Positions 1 to 7,369 of a stretch of 10,741 bases of DNA are shown here, one piece after another. Made by a program: the position numbers and the translations under genes. The notes beneath the pieces are model-generated. The model was not told the origin of the DNA, made no database searches, and saw nothing but the letters and a program-made list of their open reading frames with translations. The stretch is from Gracilaria caudata (taxonomy: Eukaryota; Rhodophyta; Florideophyceae; Gracilariales; Gracilariaceae), in the NCBI GenBank assembly GCA_030374735.1, contig JASCIV010000890.1, positions 1 through 10,741 of the forward strand, given 5' to 3'. Within the stretch, counting starts at the first letter, position 1, and every line of letters starts with the position of its first letter.

Positions 1-1
1 T

Positions 2-145
2 TATGGAGGAGTTGAATTTGTTTAAGATCAAGAACTGAACGTTTCTTAAATATCCATTTAGAAGATTAGGTCTCAGCTGATGGAATGGGAAAAGCTGGAG
101 CCCTACATAGAATTTTGTACGTATGGAGGCTGGTTTGAGCGTATT
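2..145 (+). repeat. Repeated subterminal motifs in the TIR (TATGGAGG and TTTGAGCGTATT)
   Basis: TATGGAGG is the first motif of the element (2-9) and recurs at 122-129. On the right end its complement CCTCCATA lies at 10733-10740 and 10613-10620. TTTGAGCGTATT lies at 134-145 and again at 270-281, where the right copy of the second one has one change. Direct repetition of the terminal octamer about 120 bp inward on both ends is what a transposase-binding array would look like. Binding is inference. Confidence 0.5.
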
Positions 146-819
146 GCTTCCAGCTCGAAGTTATGCACATACTTTAACAATTTGTGGAACTAACACTGTT
201 TAGTTTCGAAGTAAGCGACGTTCGATTGGATGTACACAACGGACAGTATGGTATTCTCAAAGCCGCTGTTTTGAGCGTATTTTGCGTGTTTTGCATTTAG
301 AAAAATTTTCTAAGGTTTACGCAAGAGACCGTTCGCAACGAAGCGAAGACGGACATGGATAACGCACGATTTCCAAGAAGCACCGCCATGGACTTTTCCA
401 AACACTTGCCATCGCACTACGCTGGCGGCCTCCCATAGGTCGTTGGAGTGACCAACTTCTGCCTGGATGAAATGAAAGAGAAACGTGTTCGTTTGTTTAT
501 ACTCCGCCGGTTCTGATTATTCATCTCATTCTGCTTTTGAAAGAATCTCTACAACACTACCCTGTCATTCAATGCTGCTTTTAAAGCAATGCCCAGCCCA
601 TTGACAGGCTGTGTAGAACCTGTACGCGCAAACTTCCGGCCAGCGGATGAGCTTTGCCGAGCGCAGACTGCAAACGAAAGGCCTAAACTTGAGTTTGCTT
701 GACAATCCGTTAGGAGCTCTAAACAGCTATAGTAGGCAACGCAAAAGACGCAGCGGTTTTTTTTTTCAATGACAGTCGCACGCCCTCACCTGAAATTTTG
801 GTTTCGTGCCCTTGCTTAC

Positions 820-836
820 ATTAATATCATATTAAT
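820..836. repeat. AT-rich palindrome inside left TIR
   Basis: ATTAATAT, a single C, then ATATTAAT form a perfect 17-base palindrome. The right TIR equivalent (around 9912-9930) has one substitution that breaks the symmetry. It may be an easily melted segment or chance in AT-rich DNA. Confidence 0.45.
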
Positions 837-997
837 ACATTGTCATTTTTGCGTCATCATCAACGTAGTATTATTCTTTCGAGCCCAGCCCAGGGTTATG
901 GACTTCTGGAAAGAGCACGAACGTCTGGTTCCCTTGGCCTTTGACCTCTCATGAGCTGGCCCAAGGCATTGTTCTAGATATGATGTTGAGACTAACA

Positions 998-1025
998 GCG
1001 TCTGTCGTCTGCAGCCGACAGACGC
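998..1025. repeat. 28-bp GC-rich near-perfect palindrome near inner edge of left TIR
   Basis: Arms GCGTCTGTCG (998-1007) and CGACAGACGC (1016-1025) flank a CTGCAG centre (1009-1014), with one mismatched pair at 1008/1015. It can form a cruciform or hairpin, or bind a dimeric protein. It sits about 50 bp from the inner TIR boundary. Confidence 0.8.
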
Positions 1026-1088
1026 CGCATCTCGTGAAGTTATAGGCTCCCGGGCTCTCTGAGGCCCCCAAAAGCTGTGTACGAACTC

Positions 1089-1619
1089 CAGGGCCGTATT
1101 TGTGACTGACTGACTAGCGCCAAGAAAATGTGACTAGTGACTGACTGACTAGCAGATGCGTCAAAAATTTGGTCACATTTAGTCACATTTATGACACGTT
1201 ATACAAATGTACACGTAGCCACATAGAGACCATAGAGGAAAGGACAAGTGTACATTAAGAAATTTTTGAAGTGTTCTTTTGTTGACTCCTCAACTAAAAA
1301 GAAAAGAATAGAATTAATAACTGCCTAGAATTGTACATATGGACTGCTGGCTTCATCTATCTAGTGAATAGTGAGTGCTCCCTAATGGCACTGGGTGGCC
1401 AAAGTTATTGTTTGTAAGCTTGTAGAATAAATAAATTGCCATATGGCGGTTTATAAACGTCAGTAAAGACGGCTATCTGGGTGTCGTTAAAGAATATGTT
1501 GCTTAGGTAGCATATAAACACCAATGCCCATGGTGACTATAAGTGAGTGACTACGACCTACAAAGCAGTGACTATGACTTTTTCACTTGGTCAATTTTCT
1601 AGTCACACATACGTCCCTG
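1089..1619. mobile_element. Nested hAT-like MITE (~531 bp)
   Basis: The left end reads CAGGGCCGTATTTGTGACT. The reverse complement of the right end reads CAGGGACGTATGTGTGACT, identical at 17 of 19 positions. CAGGG termini and short TGACTA/TAGTCAC repeats just inside both ends are typical of the hAT superfamily. The interior has no open reading frame of note, so it would be non-autonomous. The 8 bases flanking each side (ACGAACTC and CTACACGG) do not match, so no target-site duplication is visible. The left end lies only 10 bp inside the inner TIR boundary. Confidence 0.7.
1103..1191 (+). repeat. Subterminal short repeats in the nested MITE
   Basis: TGACTGACTGACTAGC occurs at 1103-1118 and 1138-1153, with a further TGACTAG between them. 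GTCACATTTA is tandemly doubled at 1172-1191. The other end of the MITE (1533-1610) carries several scattered GTGACTA/TAGTCAC copies. This clustering near both ends resembles hAT transposase subterminal binding sites. Confidence 0.65.
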
Positions 1620-2126
1620 CTACACGGGCCGAGCGAGCACGATGAATGGCATTGAACACTAACTGGGCGTCGCAATATCGCTTATTAATTTCAAAAACAC
1701 AAAGTTCTCAAATAATCTCAAGTTTGTGCTTTACACAATTCAAGTTGGTTATAGAGCTCAATTGTTACAGATTTTTCGCTTAGCATAATTCAGAGTTTTG
1801 AATGTTAGAGTGGTTAGTACATTTTTCGTAAGGTATGCACGTCATCAGAACTTGAATCGTGTACAAATGGCTCAATAACGGGACATACTATAATCTGGTT
1901 TGGTTGCATAAGCCTTCTTTTTTAAAACCGCCGCCAGCTGGCAAAAATTCACCTCAGAGTATCATCAAGATTTTAATTGAATTAGAAAAATCAAGGCCGG
2001 CAGCAATTTCAAAGTTATGAACAATAAATTTGCAAATATAATCTAGAACTGCACTGCTCATTGCAATACGTTAAATGACCTTAAATACACAGCTTTTCTT
2101 TGTCATTTGTCGAAAGCATAAATTCT
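1620..2126. other. Non-coding AT-rich spacer
   Basis: No reading frame, hairpin or repeat worth naming was found. Short A/T runs are common. It separates the nested MITE from the relic ORF and kinase gene. Confidence 0.6.
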
Positions 2127-2458
2127 ATGGATACAAAACGGAGGTCTCTGCCACCCAATGGATTGGCTATTAATTCTACAGATCATGCTCCTGCTTCCAA
2201 GGCGGACATTGATAATTTTATTCCAATCCTTCTACGCACAAAGTGGCTCGAAAGAAGAGGGATAATGAGATCCTGACTCAAATCGTAGACACTGGAGAAC
2301 TCGCGGAATATTCTAATTACTGGGGCGTGGTGGTGGGTAAAGGTTACCATGGCGTTCAGGAGCATTTAAGTTGTATTCATCCAAATAAAAAGCCTCAGAA
2401 TAGCGCAGATCCTGAACAGGCAGGGAGAAACGTTGCCGGAGTTGAAGCTAATACATGA
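2127..2458 (+). pseudogene. Possible frame-broken ORF relic
   Basis: An ATG at 2127 opens a 47-codon frame (begins MDTKRRSLPPNG) that stops at 2268-2270. An overlapping frame, open from 2216 to 2458, continues with a protein-like charged sequence (contains RKKRDNEILTQIVDTGELAE). A single-base indel near 2240 would join the two into about 110 codons. No family is recognised and no canonical GT-AG intron obviously joins them. It may instead be chance open sequence, or the 5' part of a decayed gene. Confidence 0.25.
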
Positions 2459-2585
2459 AAGCTTGTAGATCCTTCTGTTCTGTCGTTCGTACTCCCCTTG
2501 ACCTCTGCCTTTGTCATCTAGAAAAATATTGACCTTGGCAAATCTTAAAAGCTCTCTCTTTTAATGAGAAAACACCAACTGTCGT

Positions 2586-2699
2586 CATATTATGAGAAGA
2601 TTCGACCCAGAGCTGGAACTTAAGGCATAATATGCCTGACGTTGGCGGAAGCATCTATTATTCTATATTCCAACTTCTGCCAAACTCCTTTCTCATATG
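2586..2699. repeat. Nested imperfect inverted repeats upstream of the kinase
   Basis: Outer arms (about 2586-2599 and 2688-2699) share a CATAT/ATGAGAA core. Separate inner elements are the 13-base palindrome GGCATA-A-TATGCC (2624-2636) and the arms TTGGCGGAAG (2642-2651) and CTTCTGCCAA (2674-2683). It lies in a ~500 bp spacer between the relic ORF and the kinase ATG. It could be a small foldback or MITE remnant, or regulatory DNA. Confidence 0.4.
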
Positions 2700-2957
2700 T
2701 TTCGTATGATTTTATTGGTATCGCGTCTATTTTATGATTAATCCGTAGTAACTAAGAAAAAAAGAACGATAGAGTAGCATTCTACTCATAACGCATAATA
2801 AATCCACTCATCATAAACAGCATAGGCTCTAAATGTTGCCTTTATAACCAAGCTCTAATGTAGCCCGTATCTCCTTGTCAGCGAGTCAGTTCTAGAAAGT
2901 AATACAGAGCTGTTCATAGAGTAAGCAAACATATTCAGTGAAGGCAAGTATAGCAAA

Positions 2958-3809
2958 ATGTCGACCACCTTTCAATCTTCGATAGACTATAGAGGAGATA
3001 TTGTTAATGAACGATGGAGAGTAGAACAGATGATCGGAAGTGGTGCTTATGGTTGGGTTTACAAGGCTACAGATCAATCAGGAGGGCAATCATCCGTCGT
3101 CATAAAGTTTGCAGTGGCAAATACAGAAGAAGAGTTTGCAAGCGCTCAAAGATGCCTGCGTAGAGAATATAGAGCCCTCAGACACTTGAATAGGGTGGCA
3201 CGTCACCTTCGCGTTCCTAAAGTGTACGAACATGGCACTCATAGAGATACGAACTACGTCGTAATGGAAAGGTTGGGTGTCACCGTCAACGATTGGCTAG
3301 CAGGAAGAAGTCAACCTGTTTCAAGTTATACCATTCTTCGCATCTGTAACCAGGTGTATAGCATTATTCGTCGTATGCACGAGAATAACGTTGCACATAA
3401 TGATATATCATTGCATAACATCATGTTCGAAAGGCGTCAAGGCGATGGAGGTAATTTGTATGTTATTGACTTCGGCAATGCTGGTCCAAGTTTTGGGGAG
3501 GAAGCCAGAGATGATCTGGCAGCGTTGTGCGATATCATGGTGAAAATGTTCAGAAATAGCCAGACCGGACTTTTTTCTGAACAAGACCGTGCTCGTCTTG
3601 GGTATGACGATCTGACGCGTGACGAAAGACGTAAGATTTATGCAAACCTTCAGAGAGCCTATCGATTCAGAGAGAGGGAGGGTATGCCAATCCCACCAGC
3701 CGTCCGTTCCATTGTGAGGATGCTTATGAATGGAGAGGAGATCAATTACTCTGAACTTGGTCGTTTGTTCAGGCAGGGTTTGTGTGACGCCAGAAACCAG
3801 GGTCGATGA
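2958..3809 (+). CDS. Small eukaryotic-type protein kinase, CK1-like/atypical
   Basis: An intronless 283-residue protein, almost entirely kinase domain. Visible motifs are the Gly-rich loop GSGAYG (27-32), the ATP-anchoring Lys in VIK (K50), the helix-C Glu (E70), the catalytic loop HNDISLHN (147-154, Asp149 and Asn154) and DFG (171-173). After DFG only about ten residues precede ARDDLAALCDIM (183-194), which resembles the CK1 helix-F motif RRDDLESLGYVL. The usual activation and P+1 segments are thus nearly missing. The canonical catalytic-loop Lys is Ser (DIS rather than DIK), as I recall for some fungal FunK1-type kinases. The ATG has A at -3. It would transfer phosphate to an unknown Ser/Thr substrate, and no signal peptide or membrane segment is seen. 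It is convergent with the ankyrin gene. Confidence 0.9.
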   Translation: MSTTFQSSIDYRGDIVNERWRVEQMIGSGAYGWVYKATDQSGGQSSVVIKFAVANTEEEFASAQRCLRREYRALRHLNRVARHLRVPKVYEHGTHRDTNYVVMERLGVTVNDWLAGRSQPVSSYTILRICNQVYSIIRRMHENNVAHNDISLHNIMFERRQGDGGNLYVIDFGNAGPSFGEEARDDLAALCDIMVKMFRNSQTGLFSEQDRARLGYDDLTRDERRKIYANLQRAYRFREREGMPIPPAVRSIVRMLMNGEEINYSELGRLFRQGLCDARNQGR

Positions 3810-3926
3810 GGAGTTATGTGTCCCACACAAAAGCGATTCACAGAAGAGTTAGACGAGAGGCAGAAGGGCGAGTGAGTCAGGGTATCCCTGTGAAATTACA
3901 GAAAACTTGTACGGAGTTTTATAACA

Positions 3927-3932
3927 AATAAA
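3927..3932 (+). promoter_or_regulatory. Probable polyadenylation signal of the kinase gene
   Basis: AATAAA lies about 117 bases after the kinase stop codon, followed by T/G-containing sequence. Spacing and orientation fit cleavage shortly downstream. This is the only canonical signal close behind a gene end in the window. Confidence 0.6.
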
Positions 3933-4241
3933 ACTGTTTGCAAGGTACGAATTTTATCTGGCAGGGCGAGTAGAGGGGTTACGGAGACGTGCTGGGAATG
4001 ACATGAAAATCAGAGTGTTATACTGAGAGGAGTTGACGGGTGGATAACTAATACAATGTATCCAGTGTCAATGGATGTTAGGGAAACGTGCCGAAAGCCG
4101 ACAGTGGGCCAATACGATCTGGCCGCCAACCAGTCTTTTCAGCTTTTTCGTGACCCATCATAATGCTCTTCGGTACATTTGGCACCATGCTGTTCCAGGG
4201 TCTTTCTCTTGCAATCGAGAGGACGCCTGGGGCAGCATATG

Positions 4242-4277
4242 TATCCAAATCTTGCAGTTCACTGCAAGATTTGGGTA
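4242..4277. repeat. Strong 17-bp hairpin in the convergent spacer
   Basis: CCAAATCTTGCAGT (4245-4258) is followed by a 2-base loop and its exact complement ACTGCAAGATTTGG (4261-4274). Three further pairs extend it to 4242 and 4277, one of them G-T. Such a tight hairpin between two gene 3' ends could act in transcript ending or small-RNA production. Function is not shown. Confidence 0.75.
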
Positions 4278-4343
4278 TAAAGAGGAGCTTATTGGATTCT
4301 TCATGACACCATGGCACCATATCATGCTAAGCGACTGATAACA

Positions 4344-4379
4344 ATGATTCCGATATCATTTTGTCAAAATGGGAATCAT
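4344..4379. repeat. Second hairpin in the convergent spacer
   Basis: Outer arms ATGATTCC (4344-4351) and GGAATCAT (4372-4379) enclose inner arms CATTTT (4357-4362) and AAAATG (4366-4371), with a five-base bulge on one side. It lies about 65 bp after the first hairpin. Confidence 0.65.
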
Positions 4380-4536
4380 AAAATATCATTCTGTTCGTAT
4401 CAAATTAATCTTGAACACCTCTTGTCTTCTACTCATTTTTAGGATCGAAACGGAGTACACGAACAATTTCAACAGTGGGCATTGTGGTACTCGACTTGGA
4501 CGATTAGAATTTGACTCTGAAATCGATTCTATAGGA

Positions 4537-4542
<6 letters not shown>

Positions 4543-4570
<28 letters not shown>
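4543..4570. repeat. (AT)14 microsatellite
   Basis: An uninterrupted run of fourteen AT units, 66 bases beyond the ankyrin stop codon. Such tracts change length readily and are a likely polymorphic marker between copies of the element. Confidence 0.95.
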
Positions 4571-4636
4571 CCACATAATAATGTTATTTCGATTCGTTCC
4601 CTCGTTTGATCAAAAATCAATGCAAGTCGCGTCATT

Positions 4637-7102
4637 TCAACCATCTTTTGTGAACTGGTTCAAAAATTGTGTGAGCTTGAAGTAATATCCCAACTTCATT
4701 TCTTCCCCCAACTTGTTCTCAATAAACTTTTCCACAGCATTCTGTAATTCGCTAATATCTGATGGCAATGCGAATCTCAACGATTGCGGAGAAACACTAC
4801 AATCTTCCAGAAATCGAACCAAACATGCATTCAAACGAGAGTGCAATTGAGTCTGTTCAGCGCCCGGAGCTAAAACAAATTGGGTCCAGTCGTTTGCCAT
4901 TTCCATGATTTCCGTCTGTGAATTGCCTGAGGGTACAATTGGTTGATCGGTATGCTGCGCTACATACTGATACACGAATTGTACCATCCTCAAACGATAT
5001 CCGATTTTCATTTCGTTCTGATGCATTTCACGCTGTACAAATCGTTTGGCGCCATTCGTGAATCTGGAAATGTTTGATGGCGTCCCGCTCCTCAGAGTGC
5101 GTGGCGAAACACTCTCACCGCGCAGAAAATGCGTCAAACACTCATTCCAACCATCAAACAACTGTTCATTATCATGTGGCACATTCAAAACGAAGTGGGT
5201 CCAATCCTTTGCGAACTCCAGAGTTGCCAGTTTTGAATTGTATGGCTCGGGATGTCGTTGCGATTGTTGCTCATCATGAGTATCGCGTTTATCTTTGGAA
5301 ACAGAGCCAATTTCAATGTGAGTATCTTCACCGAACTCATGTTCACACCAATCAATTTCGCTTTCGTTGGGATCCCGTTGACTAGAATCATCTTCGTCGG
5401 AAGCACTTTGATGAGGGCAGTAAGCGGACGCATCCTCGTCGAAAGCGGGAGCGAAAGCAGAATGGCTTCGGCCACGCTGATCAGTGGAAGTGGTTGCTTC
5501 CAAAGGAGGTTGGGCGTTCGTGATGGACGCAACAGCGACACTTTCGCGGTTGTCAAATAGACGGCGGACCTGTTCCGTGGTAAACCCGTACTCTGCAAAG
5601 ACGTCGACAATTTGAGTTCGTTCGCTAGGCGGTATCTTGCAAAAGTTATGCTGTTCCAGAATTGCAGAAGCTGCCGATAACGAGTATTCGATAATATTCG
5701 CGTCGAACATTTCGCCACTAAGCTCTGCGGCGACTTCCAGAGCGTTTGAGACCGCCCCCCCGGCGATTGGAATCAATTTCAAAGCGATTGCAATCACGTT
5801 GCAGTACAACTGCTGCTGACGATATGCATCGAACGAAGCTCGTAGGTTGTCTATAGTTGTTTCCAAAGACATTACGCGTCCAAAAAGAGTGACGCATGCT
5901 TTCTTCAACACAAACAGCTCCGAGTTCACGGATTGGCTTAGGTGTATGCCCTGGATGTATGCGTCAGCCGAGTCAATGAGGTTAAGTTGTTGGGCTTGGC
6001 GAAGGCAGTCGAATACGACAAGCTTGTCTTGGTCATTTGTTATGGGAATATCGGAGACGGTGCAATACATTTGATCCTTCCAGAAAAAAAGTTTGTCGTC
6101 TGGGTGCTCGGGGTGGATTTGATCATCGGTGACAGCGAGTACGAGCAGGTCGTGAGCGGCCTTCCATTCGGGCAGCGAACGAGAGCAGTTCTGTTTGGTG
6201 ATAAGCGTGGCGCAATGATCTGAAGCGACTGAAAACGCCTGTAGAACAGACTGCAGTGCGTCTTGCAATGGAGTGAGAGGAGTGAGATCAGCGATGGCGG
6301 CTGGAGGAAGAGGCGGCAGCGTGGGCTTCCTTACGCGTCCGGCGCCCATTTGCTTGTACAGCTCTCTGTCCTTTCTCTTCAGAGCCGCGCGCGCAGTGCG
6401 GAATTGGCGATTCCTCTTGAACGGGTCCGCACCGGCGCGCCACAGCATGGCTGCCATCTGCGTGTGCCCACGAAGTGCTGCGAGATGCAGCGCCGTGTCA
6501 CCACCAATGTCTTGGCGGTGAAGGTCGGCTCCACTATGTAACAGAGCGAGCGCAACGTCCATATGTCCGTTCCACGCGGCACTATGCAACGCAATCTGAC
6601 CGTTGTTTCCTGCGCGATGCACGTCGGCGCCGCGCTGCAGCAACTCCTCCAACATGTGCCGGTTGCCGTTCCAGGCGGCGTCGTGCAACGCGTTCTGGCC
6701 GTTGTGATCTGCGCTGTGCAAGTCGGCGCCGCGCTGCAACAGCTGCTTCACCACCTCCATGTGTCCGTTGTGAACGCCTTTGTGCAACGCATTGCAACCG
6801 ACCTTGTCTGCGCTGTGCACGTCGGCGCCGTGTTGCAGCAGCTCCTTCACAACCTCCATGTGTCCGTTCCACGCCGCCTTATGCAGCGCATTCTGCCCCT
6901 TGTTGTCTACGCTGTGCACGTGCGCGCCGCGCTGCAGCAGCTCCCTCACCACGTGCAGGTGCCCGCTCCCGGCGGCTTCAAGCAACGCGTTCCAACCGTC
7001 TTCGGTTGTGCTGTTGACGTCGGCGCCGCGCTGCAGCATGCTCCGCACTGTGCGCAAATCGCCGTCGCGCGCGGCTTCCTTGAGCACGTGGCCGTCGGCC
7101 AT
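4637..7102 (-). CDS. Ankyrin-repeat protein with hydrophobic mid-segment and duplicated C-terminal domain
   Basis: An 821-residue protein from the chosen ATG at 7102, which has A at -3 and G at +4. The frame is open upstream to an ATG at 7360 (86 more residues), but that extension shows no ankyrin pattern. Residues 1-230 hold seven ankyrin repeats of 32-33 residues with the expected NALHKAAWNGHMEVV-type core, and 231-255 a degenerate cap. A Pro-rich linker follows, then a helical region (275-430), a Gly-containing hydrophobic segment around VIAIALKLIPIAGGAVSNAL (436-455), an acidic, Ser-rich disordered stretch (540-620), and two related ~90-residue domains (625-715 and 730-821). Ankyrin repeats bind proteins; the partner is unknown. 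The hydrophobic stretch might insert in a membrane or pack in a helical bundle. No intron is needed. Confidence 0.85.
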   Translation of the reverse strand: MADGHVLKEAARDGDLRTVRSMLQRGADVNSTTEDGWNALLEAAGSGHLHVVRELLQRGAHVHSVDNKGQNALHKAAWNGHMEVVKELLQHGADVHSADKVGCNALHKGVHNGHMEVVKQLLQRGADLHSADHNGQNALHDAAWNGNRHMLEELLQRGADVHRAGNNGQIALHSAAWNGHMDVALALLHSGADLHRQDIGGDTALHLAALRGHTQMAAMLWRAGADPFKRNRQFRTARAALKRKDRELYKQMGAGRVRKPTLPPLPPAAIADLTPLTPLQDALQSVLQAFSVASDHCATLITKQNCSRSLPEWKAAHDLLVLAVTDDQIHPEHPDDKLFFWKDQMYCTVSDIPITNDQDKLVVFDCLRQAQQLNLIDSADAYIQGIHLSQSVNSELFVLKKACVTLFGRVMSLETTIDNLRASFDAYRQQQLYCNVIAIALKLIPIAGGAVSNALEVAAELSGEMFDANIIEYSLSAASAILEQHNFCKIPPSERTQIVDVFAEYGFTTEQVRRLFDNRESVAVASITNAQPPLEATTSTDQRGRSHSAFAPAFDEDASAYCPHQSASDEDDSSQRDPNESEIDWCEHEFGEDTHIEIGSVSKDKRDTHDEQQSQRHPEPYNSKLATLEFAKDWTHFVLNVPHDNEQLFDGWNECLTHFLRGESVSPRTLRSGTPSNISRFTNGAKRFVQREMHQNEMKIGYRLRMVQFVYQYVAQHTDQPIVPSGNSQTEIMEMANDWTQFVLAPGAEQTQLHSRLNACLVRFLEDCSVSPQSLRFALPSDISELQNAVEKFIENKLGEEMKLGYYFKLTQFLNQFTKDG
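4640..5230 (-). repeat. Duplicated ~90-residue C-terminal domain of the ankyrin protein
   Basis: Copy one (protein 625-715, bases about 4958-5230) and copy two (730-821, bases 4640-4915) align along their length. Shared landmarks in order are AKDWTHFVL / ANDWTQFVL, the C-x2-FL core (CLTHFL / CLVRFL), SVSPRTLR / SVSPQSLR, PSNIS / PSDIS, EMKIGY / EMKLGY and QFVYQY / QFLNQF. The DNA copies have diverged, so the duplication is old. I do not recognise the domain. It looks helical, with a conserved Trp. Confidence 0.8.
6413..7102 (-). repeat. Ankyrin repeat array, ~99-bp period
   Basis: Seven in-tandem 96-99 base units encode the ankyrin repeats. The stretch is visibly GC-rich compared with the rest of the same gene and with the spacers. 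The middle repeats share near-identical cores such as NGHMEVVK and LLQRGAD, suggesting recent unit duplication or homogenisation. Confidence 0.85.
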
Positions 7103-7360
7103 GCTTGTGGTCCGTACTGCTGCCTCCTGACGCGGCTTGGACGTCGCGCGTGCGCCAAGGTTTGGTGAGCGTCGTACGGCAAACGAATGGCAGGAGAGCG
7201 GCTGTGACGGCCACGGCCACGGCGCACACTTCTGAAGAGCCGAGCTGCTCGGAGCGCAATCGCTCGCGAGTGCTGAAGGTACACGTACGAATGTACACAA
7301 CACGTTGCCAATCACCTCACGCCGAGTGGCACCGCGGTGCCCATTTACCTGTGATGACAT
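7103..7360 (-). other. Open 5' extension / probable 5' leader of the ankyrin gene
   Basis: The ankyrin frame stays open through this stretch with an in-frame ATG at 7360. The translated extension (begins MSSQVNGHRGATRR) is Arg/Pro/Ser-rich without ankyrin pattern. It could be a real N-terminal targeting region, for example to an organelle, or simply open GC-rich leader. I favour leader because the ATG at 7102 starts exactly at the first repeat with a good context. Confidence 0.4.
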
Positions 7361-7369
7361 GTCGCGCAA

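Larger units (their letters stand above)
1..1078 (+). repeat. Left terminal inverted repeat (~1.08 kb)
   Basis: This stretch matches the reverse complement of the last 1,071 bases of the window, ending with the shared motif CCCCCAAAAGCTGT. Similarity is uneven by eye. About two differences occur in the outer 240 bases, a few percent plus small indels in 240-600, clearly more near 670-800 (including a longer T-run here), and about five differences in the last ~118 bases. It contains no conserved open reading frame. Frames open in one copy are interrupted in the other, so it looks like non-coding end DNA with transposase-binding and possibly promoter roles. Confidence 0.95.

Noticed and set aside
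769..954. 61-codon frame in the left TIR
   Set aside because: Starts next to a T-run that differs between TIR copies and lies in the most diverged part; no motif and not conserved in the right copy.
3408..3830. 140-codon minus-strand frame opposite the kinase gene
   Set aside because: It lies antisense to a well-supported kinase coding frame and has no recognisable motif.
4075..4338. Overlapping frames on both strands in the convergent spacer
   Set aside because: They read straight through the perfect hairpin at 4242-4277 and resemble nothing; chance open frames are likelier.
6475..7311. Several long open frames on both strands across the ankyrin array (up to ~200 codons)
   Set aside because: They are shadows of the 99-bp periodic, GC-rich ankyrin repeats. 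Only the minus frame shows the ankyrin consensus, and it is continuous with the rest of the gene.
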